From an uncultured Aeromonadaceae bacterium (lineage in GTDB: Bacteria; Pseudomonadota; Gammaproteobacteria; Enterobacterales; Aeromonadaceae): a stretch of 38,602 nt of DNA. Below, piece after piece: positions 8,750 through 17,469 of the stretch. Under the pieces are notes generated by a model. That model ran no database searches. It was not told the DNA's origin and saw only the letters and a list, made by a program, of their open reading frames with translations. Where the stretch lies: positions 1 to 38,602 of the forward strand of contig CAMFKP010000038.1 in the NCBI GenBank assembly GCA_945957385.1, written 5' to 3'. The stretch's first letter is position 1. The number at the start of each line of letters is the position of its first letter. The translations under genes and the position numbers were made by a program.

Positions 8750-9337
8750 GTGACAAGTTCAGTTTTTTTGCCGGAGTCTGTGAACGAAGTGGTGTCCTTT
8801 CCGCCATCAACGGAGTCGATCCTGCAGGCCATCGCGGCGATCGCCTGGCAATCACAGCCGCCGGTGGCGATGCCGGCCGCCAGCTGGTTGCAGGAACGCG
8901 GTTCACTGACGGCACGCCTGCGCCGCCAGTCGGGTGCATTTGCATTGCACTGTCTGCAAGAGGCGGTGACGGCGGATGCCGGCTTACGCCAGGTGTTACT
9001 CTCGGTGGATGGGGCCGCATGGATTTGGGGCTTGACGCAGATCGATGCCGCCCTGTTGCAGGCTTGTCCCGAGCTGTCGCAGCTGGGGCAGCAGCCGCTG
9101 GGGGAGTGGTTGTTTGCTCATCCCGAGTTGCAGCGCGGCGCCCTGGAATATGCCGACTTGGCGGCCTCGGCATTTTGGCGTGCGGCGATAGCGGCGTTGG
9201 GACAACCGGTCGGCCACGCACTGTGGGCGCGCCGCTGCCGCTGGCAGCTGGACAACGGGTCGCTGAGCGTGATGGAACTGTTTTTGCCGGCCGCCCCCCT
9301 GTATGCCGGCACGGAGGAGCAGAGTGAGCAGGAGTGA
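8750..9337 (+). CDS. ubiC: Chorismate pyruvate-lyase UbiC
   Basis: UbiC removes pyruvate from chorismate to give 4-hydroxybenzoate, the first committed step of ubiquinone synthesis, in the cytoplasm. Family features are the [15 protein letters not shown] segment, a central helix-strand core, [11 protein letters not shown] (with the arginine that binds product carboxylate) and the terminal [12 protein letters not shown]. The listed frame (195 aa) starts at GTG 8750 with only a weak purine-rich upstream stretch. UbiC proteins are usually 165-175 residues, so a start at GTG 8780, giving 185 aa, is also possible. Its end overlaps ubiA by 14 bases. Divergence from E. coli UbiC is large, but the ubiA context makes the call firm. 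Confidence 0.9.
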   Translation: MTSSVFLPESVNEVVSFPPSTESILQAIAAIAWQSQPPVAMPAASWLQERGSLTARLRRQSGAFALHCLQEAVTADAGLRQVLLSVDGAAWIWGLTQIDAALLQACPELSQLGQQPLGEWLFAHPELQRGALEYADLAASAFWRAAIAALGQPVGHALWARRCRWQLDNGSLSVMELFLPAAPLYAGTEEQSEQE

Positions 9338-10190
9338 GGCAGTGTTACAGTGGCAAGCATATTGGCAGCTGGCGCGGCTGGATAAGCCCATAGGTTCCCT
9401 GTTGTTGTTATGGCCCACCTTGTGGTCGCTGTGGCTGGCCGCCGGTGGCTGGCCGGGCTGGCAGTTGCTGGTGGTGTTCGTTGCGGGTGTCTGGTTGATG
9501 CGCTCGGCCGGCTGTGTGATCAACGACTATGCCGACCGGCATGTCGATGGCCACGTCAAACGCACCGCGGCGCGGCCACTGCCCGCGGGCCGGCTGGGTG
9601 GTCGCCAGGCATTGGCCTTCTTTGGTGTGCTGGTACTGGCCGCGTTTGCCCTGGTGCTGACGTTGAACCGCTATACCATACTGCTGTCGCTGGTCGGCTT
9701 GCTGCTGGCGGTGGTCTATCCGTTTATGAAGCGCATCACGCACCTGCCGCAACTGGTATTGGGATTGGCATTCTCCTGGGCGATTCCGATGGCGTGGGCG
9801 GCGGTGCAGGGGCAGCTCGGCCTCGTCACCTGGTTGCTGTTTCTGGCTAATGCGCTATGGACCGTGGCGTATGACACCTACTACGCCATGGTGGATCGCG
9901 ACGATGATTTGCGCATCGGTGTTAAATCGACCGCGATTCTGTTTGGTCGCCATGACCGGCATATCATAGTCGCGCTGCAGGCGGCGATGCTGCTGGCGCT
10001 GGTGCTGGTCGGCTGGTTGGCGGCACTTGGCTGGCCGTTTAGCGTGGCGCTGTTGGTGTGCGCCGGGTTGTTTATCCAGCAGGCCTGGTCGACCCGGCGG
10101 CGTGAACGTGATGCCTGTTTTCGCGCATTTCTTGGCAACAACCGGGTCGGTGCGGTGATTTTTATCGGCATCGCGCTCAGTCTGTTGTAG
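9324..10190 (+). CDS. ubiA: 4-Hydroxybenzoate octaprenyltransferase UbiA
   Basis: UbiA attaches the polyprenyl chain to 4-hydroxybenzoate at the inner membrane, using Mg-prenyl diphosphate. The 288-residue protein has about eight or nine membrane segments and both aspartate-rich motifs: [15 protein letters not shown] (first) and [18 protein letters not shown] (second). [19 protein letters not shown] marks the N-terminus. The start is taken as GTG 9324 because GGAGGA lies 5 bases upstream. An in-frame ATG at 9303 has no such site and lies deep inside ubiC. It is coupled to ubiC by a 14-base overlap, giving a two-gene ubiCA operon. Confidence 0.96.
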   Translation: MSRSEAVLQWQAYWQLARLDKPIGSLLLLWPTLWSLWLAAGGWPGWQLLVVFVAGVWLMRSAGCVINDYADRHVDGHVKRTAARPLPAGRLGGRQALAFFGVLVLAAFALVLTLNRYTILLSLVGLLLAVVYPFMKRITHLPQLVLGLAFSWAIPMAWAAVQGQLGLVTWLLFLANALWTVAYDTYYAMVDRDDDLRIGVKSTAILFGRHDRHIIVALQAAMLLALVLVGWLAALGWPFSVALLVCAGLFIQQAWSTRRRERDACFRAFLGNNRVGAVIFIGIALSLL

Positions 10191-10412
10191 GCAGGAGAAA
10201 TAAATAACCACACGCGGGTTGGATATAGGGTTATCAGGTTGGTATAAATAATTAAATCCGCATGATTTAAATAAATTTATTATATAAATCAATAAATTAT
10301 TATTTTTGTTATCACCACTGGAAATAACGGCAAGCAGAGTGTGATGAATAAATAACCTCGTGCGGGATCCCCGGACGAGGTTATTTTTTGCCCCCTGTCA
10401 TCGTTGACAGGT
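10191..10412. repeat. A+T-rich intergenic element, copy 1
   Basis: This roughly 220-base A+T-rich block in otherwise G+C-rich DNA lies between the convergent ubiA and plsB genes. It begins GCAGGAG and contains TATAAATCA and GGAAATAACGGCA. It ends in a 33-bp module (10380-10412) matching 31 of 33 positions of the second copy at 20557-20589. The module contains a perfect hairpin, CCTGTCA-TCGT-TGACAGG (10394-10411). The same landmarks occur in the same order in copy 2, so this looks like a diverged dispersed repeat rather than a chance match. No open reading frame is evident in it. Confidence 0.7.
10349..10389. terminator. Bidirectional terminator between ubiA and plsB
   Basis: A stem AATAACCTCGT (from 10351) pairs with ACGAGGTTATT (10375-10385) around a G+C-rich loop, and T residues follow on the right. 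Upstream A-rich sequence would serve the minus strand. It lies inside the repeat element and separates the convergent genes. Confidence 0.85.
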
Positions 10413-10423
10413 AATAATCGATG

Positions 10424-12853
10424 TTAACCCAGATGCTGAATTGTCCGGCGTACCGGATCGGGCAGCAGCGGCAGCAAGGTGGCCAGCAGCGCTGTGACCG
10501 CAGCGGCGTCGACCTGCAGCGGAGCCTCTGCGTCGCCCTGCACCACGCCTTGCTGACGTAATGAGTGCAGCAGGGTGCGGAACAGTGACTGATCGCTGAA
10601 CTCCGGCGCATGGATGCCATGCAACGTCGCCAGACGCATCGCCATCATCTGGCTGTCGGCGGCCAGCTGTTCACCATCGATCTGCTGGTTGCGTTGTAGC
10701 AGACTGAGCGTCAGCGCATAGCGTTGCAGCGTCTCCTGGATGCTCTGTGCCAGCAACAGCAGGCGTTGCTGCTCGGTGGCGCAGACCCAGTAGCCCTGGG
10801 CGCGGTATTCGATCAGACCTTCCTGTTGCAGCGCGGCCAGCAGCTCGGCAATGGCCGTCGGCAGGGCCGAGACCTCCTGGCGCAGGAACAGTTCACGCTG
10901 CATCAGCGGATAGAGCGGCTGGCAGGCCGCGAGCAGGCCGGCCTCATCGATCCCTTCATGCCGTTCGATCAGGGTGGCGACCAGGCCCGGCAGGGCGAAT
11001 AGGTGCAATATGGTATTGCGGTAGAAGGTCATCAGGATGGCCTGATAACGATCGACACTGATGATCTGGCCGAGGCGATCCTCGGTGACCTGGAACTTGT
11101 TCAGCTCCAGCGCCTGATCCAGCAGGGTGGCGGCTGGCAGCTCGGGTACCGAGCTGAACGGGCTGTAGGGGACGCGTCGCAGCAGCTGGATGTAGAGATC
11201 GATCTGGGCCACCAGTGCATCGCGTGGTAATGCCTGGCGATCACTGGCCAGCAGCGCCAGTGCGCTCAGCGTCAGGCCATTCACTGCGGCGGCATCGTTG
11301 ATGCGCGTCATCAGATCGCGGGCCAGCTGATCGACGGTGTCACCCAGCCAGGCTGGTTTATGTTGGCCACTGGGATCCATGTCGTCGCGCCACTGCGGCA
11401 CCTGGTGTTGCAAGAACTGATGCAGGGTCAGTGGTTCGCCAAAGTTGACGAAGCTGCGGCCGAAGTTGCGCAGCTTGCCGAGGATGCCGATCACCTGCCA
11501 GACGTTCTCTTTCTCCTTGCGGCTGCCCTTGAGCTCCTTGAGGTAGGTGTTGACCTCCATGACGTGTTCGTAGCCCAGGTAGACCGGCACGAACGTCAGT
11601 GGCCGGCGCACGCCGCGCAGCTGGGCCTGCAGCGTCATCGCAATCATGCCGGTCTTCGGCTGCAGCAGACGGCCGGTGCGTGAACGTCCGCCTTCGGTGA
11701 AGTACTCCACCGCGTAACCGCGGGCGAACAATTCACTGAGGTACTCACGAAATACCGTGCTGTAGAGCTTGTCACCCTTGAAGCTGCGGCGCAGGAAGAA
11801 GGCACCGCCATGGCGGAACAGCGGACCGGCGGGCCAAAAGTTCAGGTTGATGCCGGCGGCAATGTGTGGCGGCATCATGCCCTGGTGGTAGATGACATAG
11901 GAGAGCAGCAGATAGTCCATATGGCTGCGGTGGCATGGCATATAGATGATTTCGTGGCCCTCGCGCGCCAGGCGCCGCACCTCCTCGCCACCATTGACGG
12001 TGATACCGCGGTAGAGCTTGTTCCACAGCCAACCGAGGAAGTAGTCGAGAAAACGGATCAGGCAGTAGGAGAAGTCGGAGCCAATCTCGTCGAGGTAGCT
12101 CAACGCCCGAGCGCGAATCACCTCGGGGTCAACCTGCTCACTGGCGGCCTGTTCGCGGATCGCCTGCACTATGTTGTCGTTGCGCAGCAACTCGTTAAAC
12201 AGGGCCCGCCGATCCGGTAACCGCGGCCCCTTGGCGGCCTGGCGCTGGCGGCTAAAGTGAATGCGGGCGACCCGGGCCAGCTTGTGCGCGACCTGCTCAT
12301 CGTAACCGAGCTCATTGACCAGCTGGCGCAACGAAACTGGCAGCGAGAAGCGCACGCGGTTTTCACGGCCATACAGGGCCACGATCAGCGCCTTGTGCAG
12401 GGCATGCGGTGTCTTGGCCGGTGGCGGCTGCAGCCGTTGGCGGCGTTCCCGGCCCGGTGCGCGTTGCCAGAGCAGGGTGACCGGCACCAGCTGGACGTCG
12501 AGTTGGCTGTCATGCTGGTGCAGAGCCAACCACTCCTGAAACGTCGCCAGGTTGGGCGCCGTCCGGCGCTTGAGGCCAAACGGCAGCGGGGTGCGGTCGA
12601 GGCAGACATAGCGCGGGTGGGACTGTCCCTGCCACGTCAGCGGTGTAAACGGACTGGGCAAGCCCAACTCGCGGGTACACAGCTCCAGCGTCAGCAGATC
12701 GCTGAGTGAATCGGTGTTCAGGGCATAGACGATGGGGCGGGCTGGATCGAGTCCGAGCTGGCTGACCGGATCTTCCGGCAGGCTGCGATGGTTGACGAGC
12801 AGACGGATCGGCAGGCGGCACAAGGCCCGGGCCAGGCGTGAGCCAAACGACAT
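10424..12853 (-). CDS. plsB: Glycerol-3-phosphate acyltransferase PlsB
   Basis: PlsB makes 1-acyl-glycerol-3-phosphate at the inner membrane, the first step of phospholipid synthesis. It has 809 residues from ATG 12851-12853, close to E. coli PlsB (807). The open frame runs 31 codons further, but the chosen start gives the expected N-terminus MSFGSRLARALCRLPIRLLV. The HX4D active-site block is CHRSHMDYLLL (His308, Asp313). Further acyltransferase motifs are INLNFWPAGP, FFLRRSFKGDKLY, EYFTEGGRSRTGRL and FVPVYLGYEHVMEV. It is divergent from lexA across about 160 bases. In E. coli dgkA lies between plsB and lexA, but here it is absent. Confidence 0.97.
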   Translation of the reverse strand: MSFGSRLARALCRLPIRLLVNHRSLPEDPVSQLGLDPARPIVYALNTDSLSDLLTLELCTRELGLPSPFTPLTWQGQSHPRYVCLDRTPLPFGLKRRTAPNLATFQEWLALHQHDSQLDVQLVPVTLLWQRAPGRERRQRLQPPPAKTPHALHKALIVALYGRENRVRFSLPVSLRQLVNELGYDEQVAHKLARVARIHFSRQRQAAKGPRLPDRRALFNELLRNDNIVQAIREQAASEQVDPEVIRARALSYLDEIGSDFSYCLIRFLDYFLGWLWNKLYRGITVNGGEEVRRLAREGHEIIYMPCHRSHMDYLLLSYVIYHQGMMPPHIAAGINLNFWPAGPLFRHGGAFFLRRSFKGDKLYSTVFREYLSELFARGYAVEYFTEGGRSRTGRLLQPKTGMIAMTLQAQLRGVRRPLTFVPVYLGYEHVMEVNTYLKELKGSRKEKENVWQVIGILGKLRNFGRSFVNFGEPLTLHQFLQHQVPQWRDDMDPSGQHKPAWLGDTVDQLARDLMTRINDAAAVNGLTLSALALLASDRQALPRDALVAQIDLYIQLLRRVPYSPFSSVPELPAATLLDQALELNKFQVTEDRLGQIISVDRYQAILMTFYRNTILHLFALPGLVATLIERHEGIDEAGLLAACQPLYPLMQRELFLRQEVSALPTAIAELLAALQQEGLIEYRAQGYWVCATEQQRLLLLAQSIQETLQRYALTLSLLQRNQQIDGEQLAADSQMMAMRLATLHGIHAPEFSDQSLFRTLLHSLRQQGVVQGDAEAPLQVDAAAVTALLATLLPLLPDPVRRTIQHLG

Positions 12854-12949
12854 GATAGGTGGACCCTCAGAAAATAATGCGGCAGCAGCATACCAAAACT
12901 GGCCCGACTTGTCGTGACGACGCGGCCGACGATCGTGGTCGTTCAAGAC

Positions 12950-12977
12950 TTGCTTTGCGCAAACGACTGTATATACT
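12950..12977 (+). promoter_or_regulatory. lexA: lexA promoter
   Basis: A -35 hexamer TTGCTT (12950-12955) and a -10 hexamer TATACT (12972-12977) are separated by 16 bases. The -10 lies inside the first LexA box, so LexA binding would block RNA polymerase directly. Confidence 0.75.
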
Positions 12978-12982
12978 CACAG
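12967..12982. promoter_or_regulatory. LexA (SOS) box 1
   Basis: CTGT-ATATACTC-ACAG matches the CTGT-N8-ACAG consensus perfectly. With box 2, whose start lies 20 bases downstream, it gives the tandem-operator arrangement typical of autoregulated lexA. Confidence 0.95.
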
Positions 12983-12986
12983 TATT

Positions 12987-13002
12987 CTGTATAAATAGAC
13001 AG
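12987..13002. promoter_or_regulatory. LexA (SOS) box 2
   Basis: CTGT-ATAAATAG-ACAG is a second perfect CTGT-N8-ACAG site. It ends 9 bases before the lexA start codon and so covers the leader and ribosome-binding region. Confidence 0.95.
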
Positions 13003-13011
13003 GCGAATGCG

Positions 13012-13638
13012 ATGAAACATCTGACCCCGCGCCAGAACGAGGTGCTCGAGCTGATCAAGGAGTGCATGCAGGAATCCGGCATGCCGCCGACGCGGGCAGA
13101 GATTGCCCTGCGTCTGGGTTTTAAGTCGGCCAATGCGGCGGAAGAACACCTCAAGGCGTTGGCGCGCAAGGGGGTGATCCGCATCATGCCGGGGACCTCA
13201 CGGGGTATCCAGTTGCTGCAGGATGACAGCGAGAGCAACGAGGAGAGCGGTTTGCCGCTGATCGGCCAGGTCGCGGCCGGGGAGCCGATCCTCGCCAGCG
13301 AGCATATTGAAGCCCACTATCAGGTCGATCCGGCGATGTTCCAACCGAAAGCCGATTTCCTGCTGCGCGTACACGGTATGAGCATGAAGAACATCGGTAT
13401 TCTCGATGGTGATTTGCTGGCGGTACACAAGACGGAGCAGGTGCGTAACGGTCAGGTCGTCGTGGCACGCGTCGGCGAGGACGAAGTCACCGTCAAGCGC
13501 TTCGAACGCAAGGGGCAACTGGTCTGGTTGCTGCCGGAAAACGAGGAGCTGGAGCCGATCCGCGTCGATTTAGCGGAGCAGTCTCTCTCCATCGAGGGGT
13601 TGGCCGTTGGCGTGATCCGCAACGGTGGCTGGCACTAG
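13012..13638 (+). CDS. lexA: SOS-response repressor and autoprotease LexA
   Basis: LexA (208 residues) represses DNA-damage genes and cleaves itself when bound to RecA filaments. A winged-helix DNA-binding domain covers residues 1-70 ([15 protein letters not shown] and [14 protein letters not shown]). The cleavage site is Ala89-Gly90 in QVAAGEP, and the catalytic dyad is Ser124 (GMSMKNIG) and Lys162 (EVTVKRF). The frame is open upstream to 12859, but ATG 13012 gives the canonical [12 protein letters not shown] start and lies just after the two LexA boxes, so the longer reading is rejected. It is autoregulated through those boxes. Confidence 0.98.
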   Translation: MKHLTPRQNEVLELIKECMQESGMPPTRAEIALRLGFKSANAAEEHLKALARKGVIRIMPGTSRGIQLLQDDSESNEESGLPLIGQVAAGEPILASEHIEAHYQVDPAMFQPKADFLLRVHGMSMKNIGILDGDLLAVHKTEQVRNGQVVVARVGEDEVTVKRFERKGQLVWLLPENEELEPIRVDLAEQSLSIEGLAVGVIRNGGWH

Positions 13639-13648
13639 GCTGGCGCTA

Positions 13649-13670
13649 GGTGCCCGGGTTAACGGGCACC
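13649..13670. terminator. Hairpin between convergent lexA and trmL
   Basis: A perfect 8-bp stem (GGTGCCCG / CGGGCACC, loop GGTTAA) encloses the trmL stop codon in its loop. There is no T-run on either side, so any termination would be weak. Confidence 0.5.
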
Positions 13671-14123
13671 GGGAAAGCCGAGCTGACGCCAGCTTTCATA
13701 GACAAATACCGCCACGGCATTGGAGAGATTCATGCTGCGACTCTGCGGCAGCATCGGAATGCGCAGACGTTGCTCGGCGGGCAGACTTTCGATCACCTCC
13801 GCCGGCAGACCGCGCGTCTCCGGGCCGAACAGCAAGATATCGCCGGCGGCAAAGTGCGTCTCGGACGGATAGTGCTGCCCCTTGGTGGTACAGGCAAACA
13901 CTCGCCCCTCGCCCAATTCGGCCAGGCAGCTGGCCAGGTCGGCATAACGTCGCACCTCGGCAAACTCGTGATAATCGAGGCCGGCGCGTCGAACCCGTTT
14001 ATCATCCCAGGCAAAGCCCAACGGCTCGATCAGATGCAGCCGGTAGCCGGTATTGGCACACAGCCGGATGATGTTGCCGGTATTGGGCGGAATTTCTGGC
14101 TGAAACAGTACGATATGCAGCAT
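13659..14123 (-). CDS. trmL: tRNA (cytidine/uridine-34-2'-O)-methyltransferase TrmL
   Basis: A SPOUT-class (trefoil-knot) methyltransferase that modifies the wobble ribose of tRNA-Leu isoacceptors using S-adenosylmethionine. It has 154 residues from ATG 14121-14123, against 157 in E. coli. The N-terminus is [20 protein letters not shown]. Family-typical segments are [17 protein letters not shown], the knot [11 protein letters not shown], and the cofactor loop [19 protein letters not shown]. The frame is open 32 codons further upstream, but the chosen ATG follows AGGTCAGG and matches the family N-terminus. Convergent with lexA and divergent from fieF. Confidence 0.96.
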   Translation of the reverse strand: MLHIVLFQPEIPPNTGNIIRLCANTGYRLHLIEPLGFAWDDKRVRRAGLDYHEFAEVRRYADLASCLAELGEGRVFACTTKGQHYPSETHFAAGDILLFGPETRGLPAEVIESLPAEQRLRIPMLPQSRSMNLSNAVAVFVYESWRQLGFPGAR

Positions 14124-14201
14124 CCTGACCTCGTTGTCGCTGGCGGGGACCGCAAGGATACCCAAGCCGGGGCGGCAGGGGAATCCCGCTGTGTGCGGGG
14201 A

Positions 14202-14229
14202 TTGTCCTCGGGGCTGCAACGGGTATGAT
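14202..14229 (+). promoter_or_regulatory. Candidate promoter of fieF-cysE
   Basis: TTGTCC (14202-14207) and TATGAT (14224-14229) are spaced by 16 bases. A perfect hairpin, GCAGGC-AGGAA-GCCTGC (14249-14265), lies in the resulting 5' leader. Confidence 0.55.
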
Positions 14230-14277
14230 AGTGATCCTTTTCACATCCGCAGGCAGGAAGCCTGCCGCCTGTCGGGG

Positions 14278-15210
14278 ATGACGTCCGTGAGTTCCAACTC
14301 CTATTCACGTCTGGTAACACTGGCCGGTCTGGCCTCAACGACCACAGCCGGGATCCTGATCATTGCCAAGCTGGCAGCTTGGTTGCTGACCGGTTCCTCC
14401 AGCCTGTTGGCATCGCTGACCGACTCGCTGATGGATATCAGCGCGTCGCTGATTAACCTGTTTGCCATTCGCTATGCGCTGGCACCGGCCGATGATGACC
14501 ACAGCTTCGGTCACGGCAAGGCCGAGTCGCTGGCCAGTCTGGCTCAGGCCGCCTTCATTACCGGCTCGGCGCTGGTGCTGGTGATGAACGGCTTCTCGCG
14601 CTTCATCGCTCCGGAACCCATGCGTAACGTCGATCTCGGCCTGTGGGTGACGGTGGGTTCCCTGTTGCTGACGCTGGTATTGGTGCTGCTTCAGAGCTAT
14701 GTGGTGCGCCGCACCGACAGCCAGGCGATCAAGGCCGACCGTCTGCACTATCAATCCGATCTGTTATTCAACGCCGGCGTTCTGCTGGCGCTCGGGCTCT
14801 CGGCATGGGGCTGGCTGTGGGCCGATGGGCTGTTTGCGATGTTACTGGGGCTCTACATCTTGAAGGGAGCCATCCAGATTGGCTACGAGGCCGTGCAAAC
14901 CCTGCTGGATCGTCAATTGCCGGATGAAGAGCGCGATGACATTCAGCGCCTGGCAACCTCGATTGCCGGCGTCAATGGCATTCATGATTTACGTACCCGC
15001 CAGTCTGGACAGATGAAGTTCATTCAGCTGCACCTGGAGCTGGATGATCAACTGCCGCTGGTGCGGGCCCACGAGTTATCCGATCGGGCTGAGGCGGCGA
15101 TCCGCCAGCGCTTCCCGCATGCCGATATCATCATCCACATGGATCCCATGTCGGTATTGACCACGGAAGCGGCCTCTCCTGATGCCACTGCACAGCCTGC
15201 GCAAGGATGA
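14278..15210 (+). CDS. fieF: Cation-efflux protein FieF (ferrous iron/zinc exporter, CDF family)
   Basis: A proton-coupled divalent-metal exporter of the inner membrane, 310 residues, with six membrane helices and a C-terminal cytoplasmic metal-sensing domain. The transport-site ligands of E. coli YiiP/FieF are all present: Asp49 and Asp53 in LTDSLMDIS, and His157 and Asp161 in LHYQSD. The second site has HSFGHGKAES. The C-terminal dimer domain shows LLDRQLPDEER and IIIHMDP. ATG 14278 is used. GTG 14287, with GGGGAT 7 bases before it, may be the true start and would give MSSNSYSRL. Codons upstream to 14134 are rejected because they overlap the divergent trmL gene. cysE follows after 3 bases. 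Confidence 0.93.
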   Translation: MTSVSSNSYSRLVTLAGLASTTTAGILIIAKLAAWLLTGSSSLLASLTDSLMDISASLINLFAIRYALAPADDDHSFGHGKAESLASLAQAAFITGSALVLVMNGFSRFIAPEPMRNVDLGLWVTVGSLLLTLVLVLLQSYVVRRTDSQAIKADRLHYQSDLLFNAGVLLALGLSAWGWLWADGLFAMLLGLYILKGAIQIGYEAVQTLLDRQLPDEERDDIQRLATSIAGVNGIHDLRTRQSGQMKFIQLHLELDDQLPLVRAHELSDRAEAAIRQRFPHADIIIHMDPMSVLTTEAASPDATAQPAQG

Positions 15211-15213
15211 TTT

Positions 15214-15993
15214 ATGAGCTGTATCAAGCAAGTAACCTGGGACAAGATCCGTGCCGAGGCGACCCAGATGATCGCCGAAGAGCCGATGCTGGCCAGCTTT
15301 TTCCACTCGACGATTCTCAACCATGAGTCACTGCGTTCGGCATTGAGTTTTCAGCTGGCGAATAAATTGGGCAGCGCCGTGATGCCGGCCATGGTGCTGC
15401 GTGAGGTGATCGAGACGGCCTTGACTGCCCAGCCCGAGATCCTCGATGCCGTCGCCGCCGACATCTGCGCAGTCAAGGATCGCGATCCGGCCGTGCGTTT
15501 CTACTCGACGCCGCTGCTTTATCTGAAGGGCTTCCATGCGCTGCAGGGTTATCGCGTCAGCCACTGGTTATGGAATCAGGGCCGGCGCGCGCTGGCCACG
15601 TTTTTGCAAAATCAGATTTCAGTGGTCTTCGGTGTCGATGTTCACCCGGCGGCGCGTATCGGCCGTGGCATCATGTTTGACCACGCATCGGGTATCGTCA
15701 TCGGCGAGACCGCGGTGATCGAGAACGATGTCTCGATCCTGCAGAATGTCACGCTCGGCGGGACCGGTAAGGAGCATGGTGACCGTCATCCGAAGATCCG
15801 TGAAGGCGTGATGATCGGCGCCGGTGCCAAGGTGCTCGGCAATATTGAAGTTGGTTGCGGTGCCAAGATTGGTGCCGGCAGTGTGGTGCTGCAGGCGGTG
15901 CCACCGCATACCACAGTGGCTGGTGTCCCGGCCCGTGTCGTCGGCACCCCGGGCTGTGACAAGCCGTCGCTCGATATGAACCAGGGGCTGTAA
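15214..15993 (+). CDS. cysE: Serine O-acetyltransferase CysE
   Basis: CysE acetylates serine from acetyl-CoA to give O-acetylserine, the precursor and regulatory signal of cysteine synthesis. It has 259 residues: a helical N-terminal domain (1-140) and a left-handed beta-helix of hexapeptide repeats (about 141-240). Active-site residues are Asp142 (VDVHPAARIG) and His157 (FDHASGIVIG), with acetyl-CoA loop GGTGKEHGDRHPKI. The C-terminal tail that docks onto CysK and carries cysteine feedback is present but shorter than in E. coli (273 residues). AGGATG precedes the ATG. The 3-base gap to fieF implies one transcript, perhaps linking iron or zinc efflux with cysteine supply (inference). Confidence 0.96.
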   Translation: MSCIKQVTWDKIRAEATQMIAEEPMLASFFHSTILNHESLRSALSFQLANKLGSAVMPAMVLREVIETALTAQPEILDAVAADICAVKDRDPAVRFYSTPLLYLKGFHALQGYRVSHWLWNQGRRALATFLQNQISVVFGVDVHPAARIGRGIMFDHASGIVIGETAVIENDVSILQNVTLGGTGKEHGDRHPKIREGVMIGAGAKVLGNIEVGCGAKIGAGSVVLQAVPPHTTVAGVPARVVGTPGCDKPSLDMNQGL

Positions 15994-16065
15994 CTGCGTT
16001 ATGTCTCACCGGTGGCCGCGGCCAGCCACAGTGACTCCGGCGGCCTGCCGTCCCGGAGGCCGGGA

Positions 16066-17331
16066 ATGAGTCGCGCCGTTGCCGGCGTGTTGATCCTCGG
16101 CATGTGGTTGGCAAATTTGGGCCACCTCTATCTGGGCTGGAATCCTTGGCCCGCTGCGGCATTGGCCTGGAGTGCGGCCCTGCTGCTGGGGCCTGGTCTC
16201 GATACCGCTGCCCGCCGTCAATGCCTGATCCTTTATCTCTCTGCGTTGTTGATGCTGGCGGTGGCATGGTGGCATGGCGCCGTGCTGACATGGTCCAGCC
16301 TGTTGTTGTCGAACCTGGATATGGTCACCCTGTTTGCTGCCGTCAGCTGTCTGAATCTGGCGACCGGCGCCCTGAGCCGCACCTCTGGCTCAGCCCGTGG
16401 CTGGCGCGGTGTCGCCAGTACGCTGCTGGCGGTGAATCTGCTCGGCGCCGTGATCAACATGTCGGTGTTGTTCGTGGTCGGCGATCGTCTGGCGCGTGCC
16501 GGTCGACTGGAGCGGCGGCAGGTGATTCTCCTCAGTCGTATCTACTGCAGTGCCGCCTTCTGGTCGCCGTTTTTTATTGCGATGGCGGTGGCGATGACCT
16601 ATGCCCCGGGCATGCGTTTCGGTGTGCTGTTGCCGTTCGGCGTGCTGGCTTCGCTACTGGCGATGGGGCTGACGGCGCTGGAAGTGCGCCGGCTGGGCGT
16701 GGAGGGGTTTGAAGGGTATCCATTGCGCTTGGCCACCTTGTTGCTGCCGGGGTTATTGGCCGTGCTGGTGATGGTCGGCCACTGGTTGTGGCCGGCGATG
16801 AGCATCGTCGGCATTATTTCGCTGACGGCCCCGCTGTTGTCACTGTTGTTGATGCCGTCTGCCGGGCGAACGACCGCGCTGCGCCGGCAAGTGACAGAGC
16901 GCTTTCCGGCGATGGGCAGCCAGATGGTCCTGTTTCTGGGGGCGGGCTTGCTGGCTGCCGGTATCAATGGCTTGACGCAAATTTGGTCGCCGGCGCCACT
17001 GCTGGCTTGTTTCAGTCATTATGGTGTGCTGGAAGCGACGCTCACACTCTCGCTGATCCTGGTGGTCGCCTACGCAGGAGTGCACCCGCTGATCACCATT
17101 TCGTCACTGGCGCCGCTGCTGTGGCATCTGGATCCAGATCCGACGCTACTGGGTATGACCTTCTTGCTGGCCTGGGGACTGGCGACCGGTGCCACGCCGC
17201 TGTCAGGGGCAAATCTGGCGTTACTGGCCTGCTATCGAGTGCGAGCACGGGACCTGTTGCTGTGGAACCTCGGCTATGCCGGGCAGATGTTGCTGGTGTG
17301 TGCCGGCCTGTTTGCGCTCTATTTGTGGTAG
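16066..17331 (+). CDS. Multi-spanning inner-membrane permease, unknown substrate (ion-transporter-superfamily-like)
   Basis: This 421-residue protein is very hydrophobic, with roughly 11-12 predicted membrane segments and short loops. ATG 16066 is preferred over a GTG at 16012 because GGAGG lies 6 bases upstream of it. Two halves look related in style. The first contains SNLDMVTLFAAVSCLNLATG and the second GVHPLITISSLAPLL followed by ATGATPLSGANLALLACY. Broken helices rich in small and polar residues are common in ion-transporter-superfamily carriers such as the DASS, ArsB and CitM types. A segment with two basic clusters (DRLARAGRLERRQV) is a cytoplasmic loop. The substrate is not recognisable. 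It follows cysE by 72 bases on the same strand, so a sulfur-compound or amino-acid substrate is conceivable but unproven. Confidence 0.7.
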   Translation: MSRAVAGVLILGMWLANLGHLYLGWNPWPAAALAWSAALLLGPGLDTAARRQCLILYLSALLMLAVAWWHGAVLTWSSLLLSNLDMVTLFAAVSCLNLATGALSRTSGSARGWRGVASTLLAVNLLGAVINMSVLFVVGDRLARAGRLERRQVILLSRIYCSAAFWSPFFIAMAVAMTYAPGMRFGVLLPFGVLASLLAMGLTALEVRRLGVEGFEGYPLRLATLLLPGLLAVLVMVGHWLWPAMSIVGIISLTAPLLSLLLMPSAGRTTALRRQVTERFPAMGSQMVLFLGAGLLAAGINGLTQIWSPAPLLACFSHYGVLEATLTLSLILVVAYAGVHPLITISSLAPLLWHLDPDPTLLGMTFLLAWGLATGATPLSGANLALLACYRVRARDLLLWNLGYAGQMLLVCAGLFALYLW

Positions 17332-17389
17332 CAGTGATGCGCAAAGCAGCAACTGCATGCCGGATCCCCGGCCAATGCCGCCTGCAGCC

Positions 17390-17418
17390 TTGTTGCGCCT
17401 GGCGGCTCGGGGTATTCT
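17390..17418 (+). promoter_or_regulatory. Candidate zapB promoter
   Basis: TTGTTG (17390-17395) and TATTCT (17413-17418) have an ideal 17-base spacer. The start codon lies about 45 bases downstream, after a small CGGGG-ATG-CCCCG hairpin. Confidence 0.5.
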
Positions 17419-17469
17419 GGGGGCTCGAGCCTCGGGGATGCCCCGAAACAGATCAATGAAACTATGGGT

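Noticed and set aside
8649..9221. Long upstream extension of the FliL-like frame (334 codons in total)
   Set aside because: It runs antisense through ubiC, lacks a ribosome site, and the internal ATG gives a proper signal peptide with AGGA upstream.
12859..13011. N-terminal extension of the lexA frame
   Set aside because: It would be translated through the promoter and both LexA boxes, and LexA proteins start at the chosen ATG.
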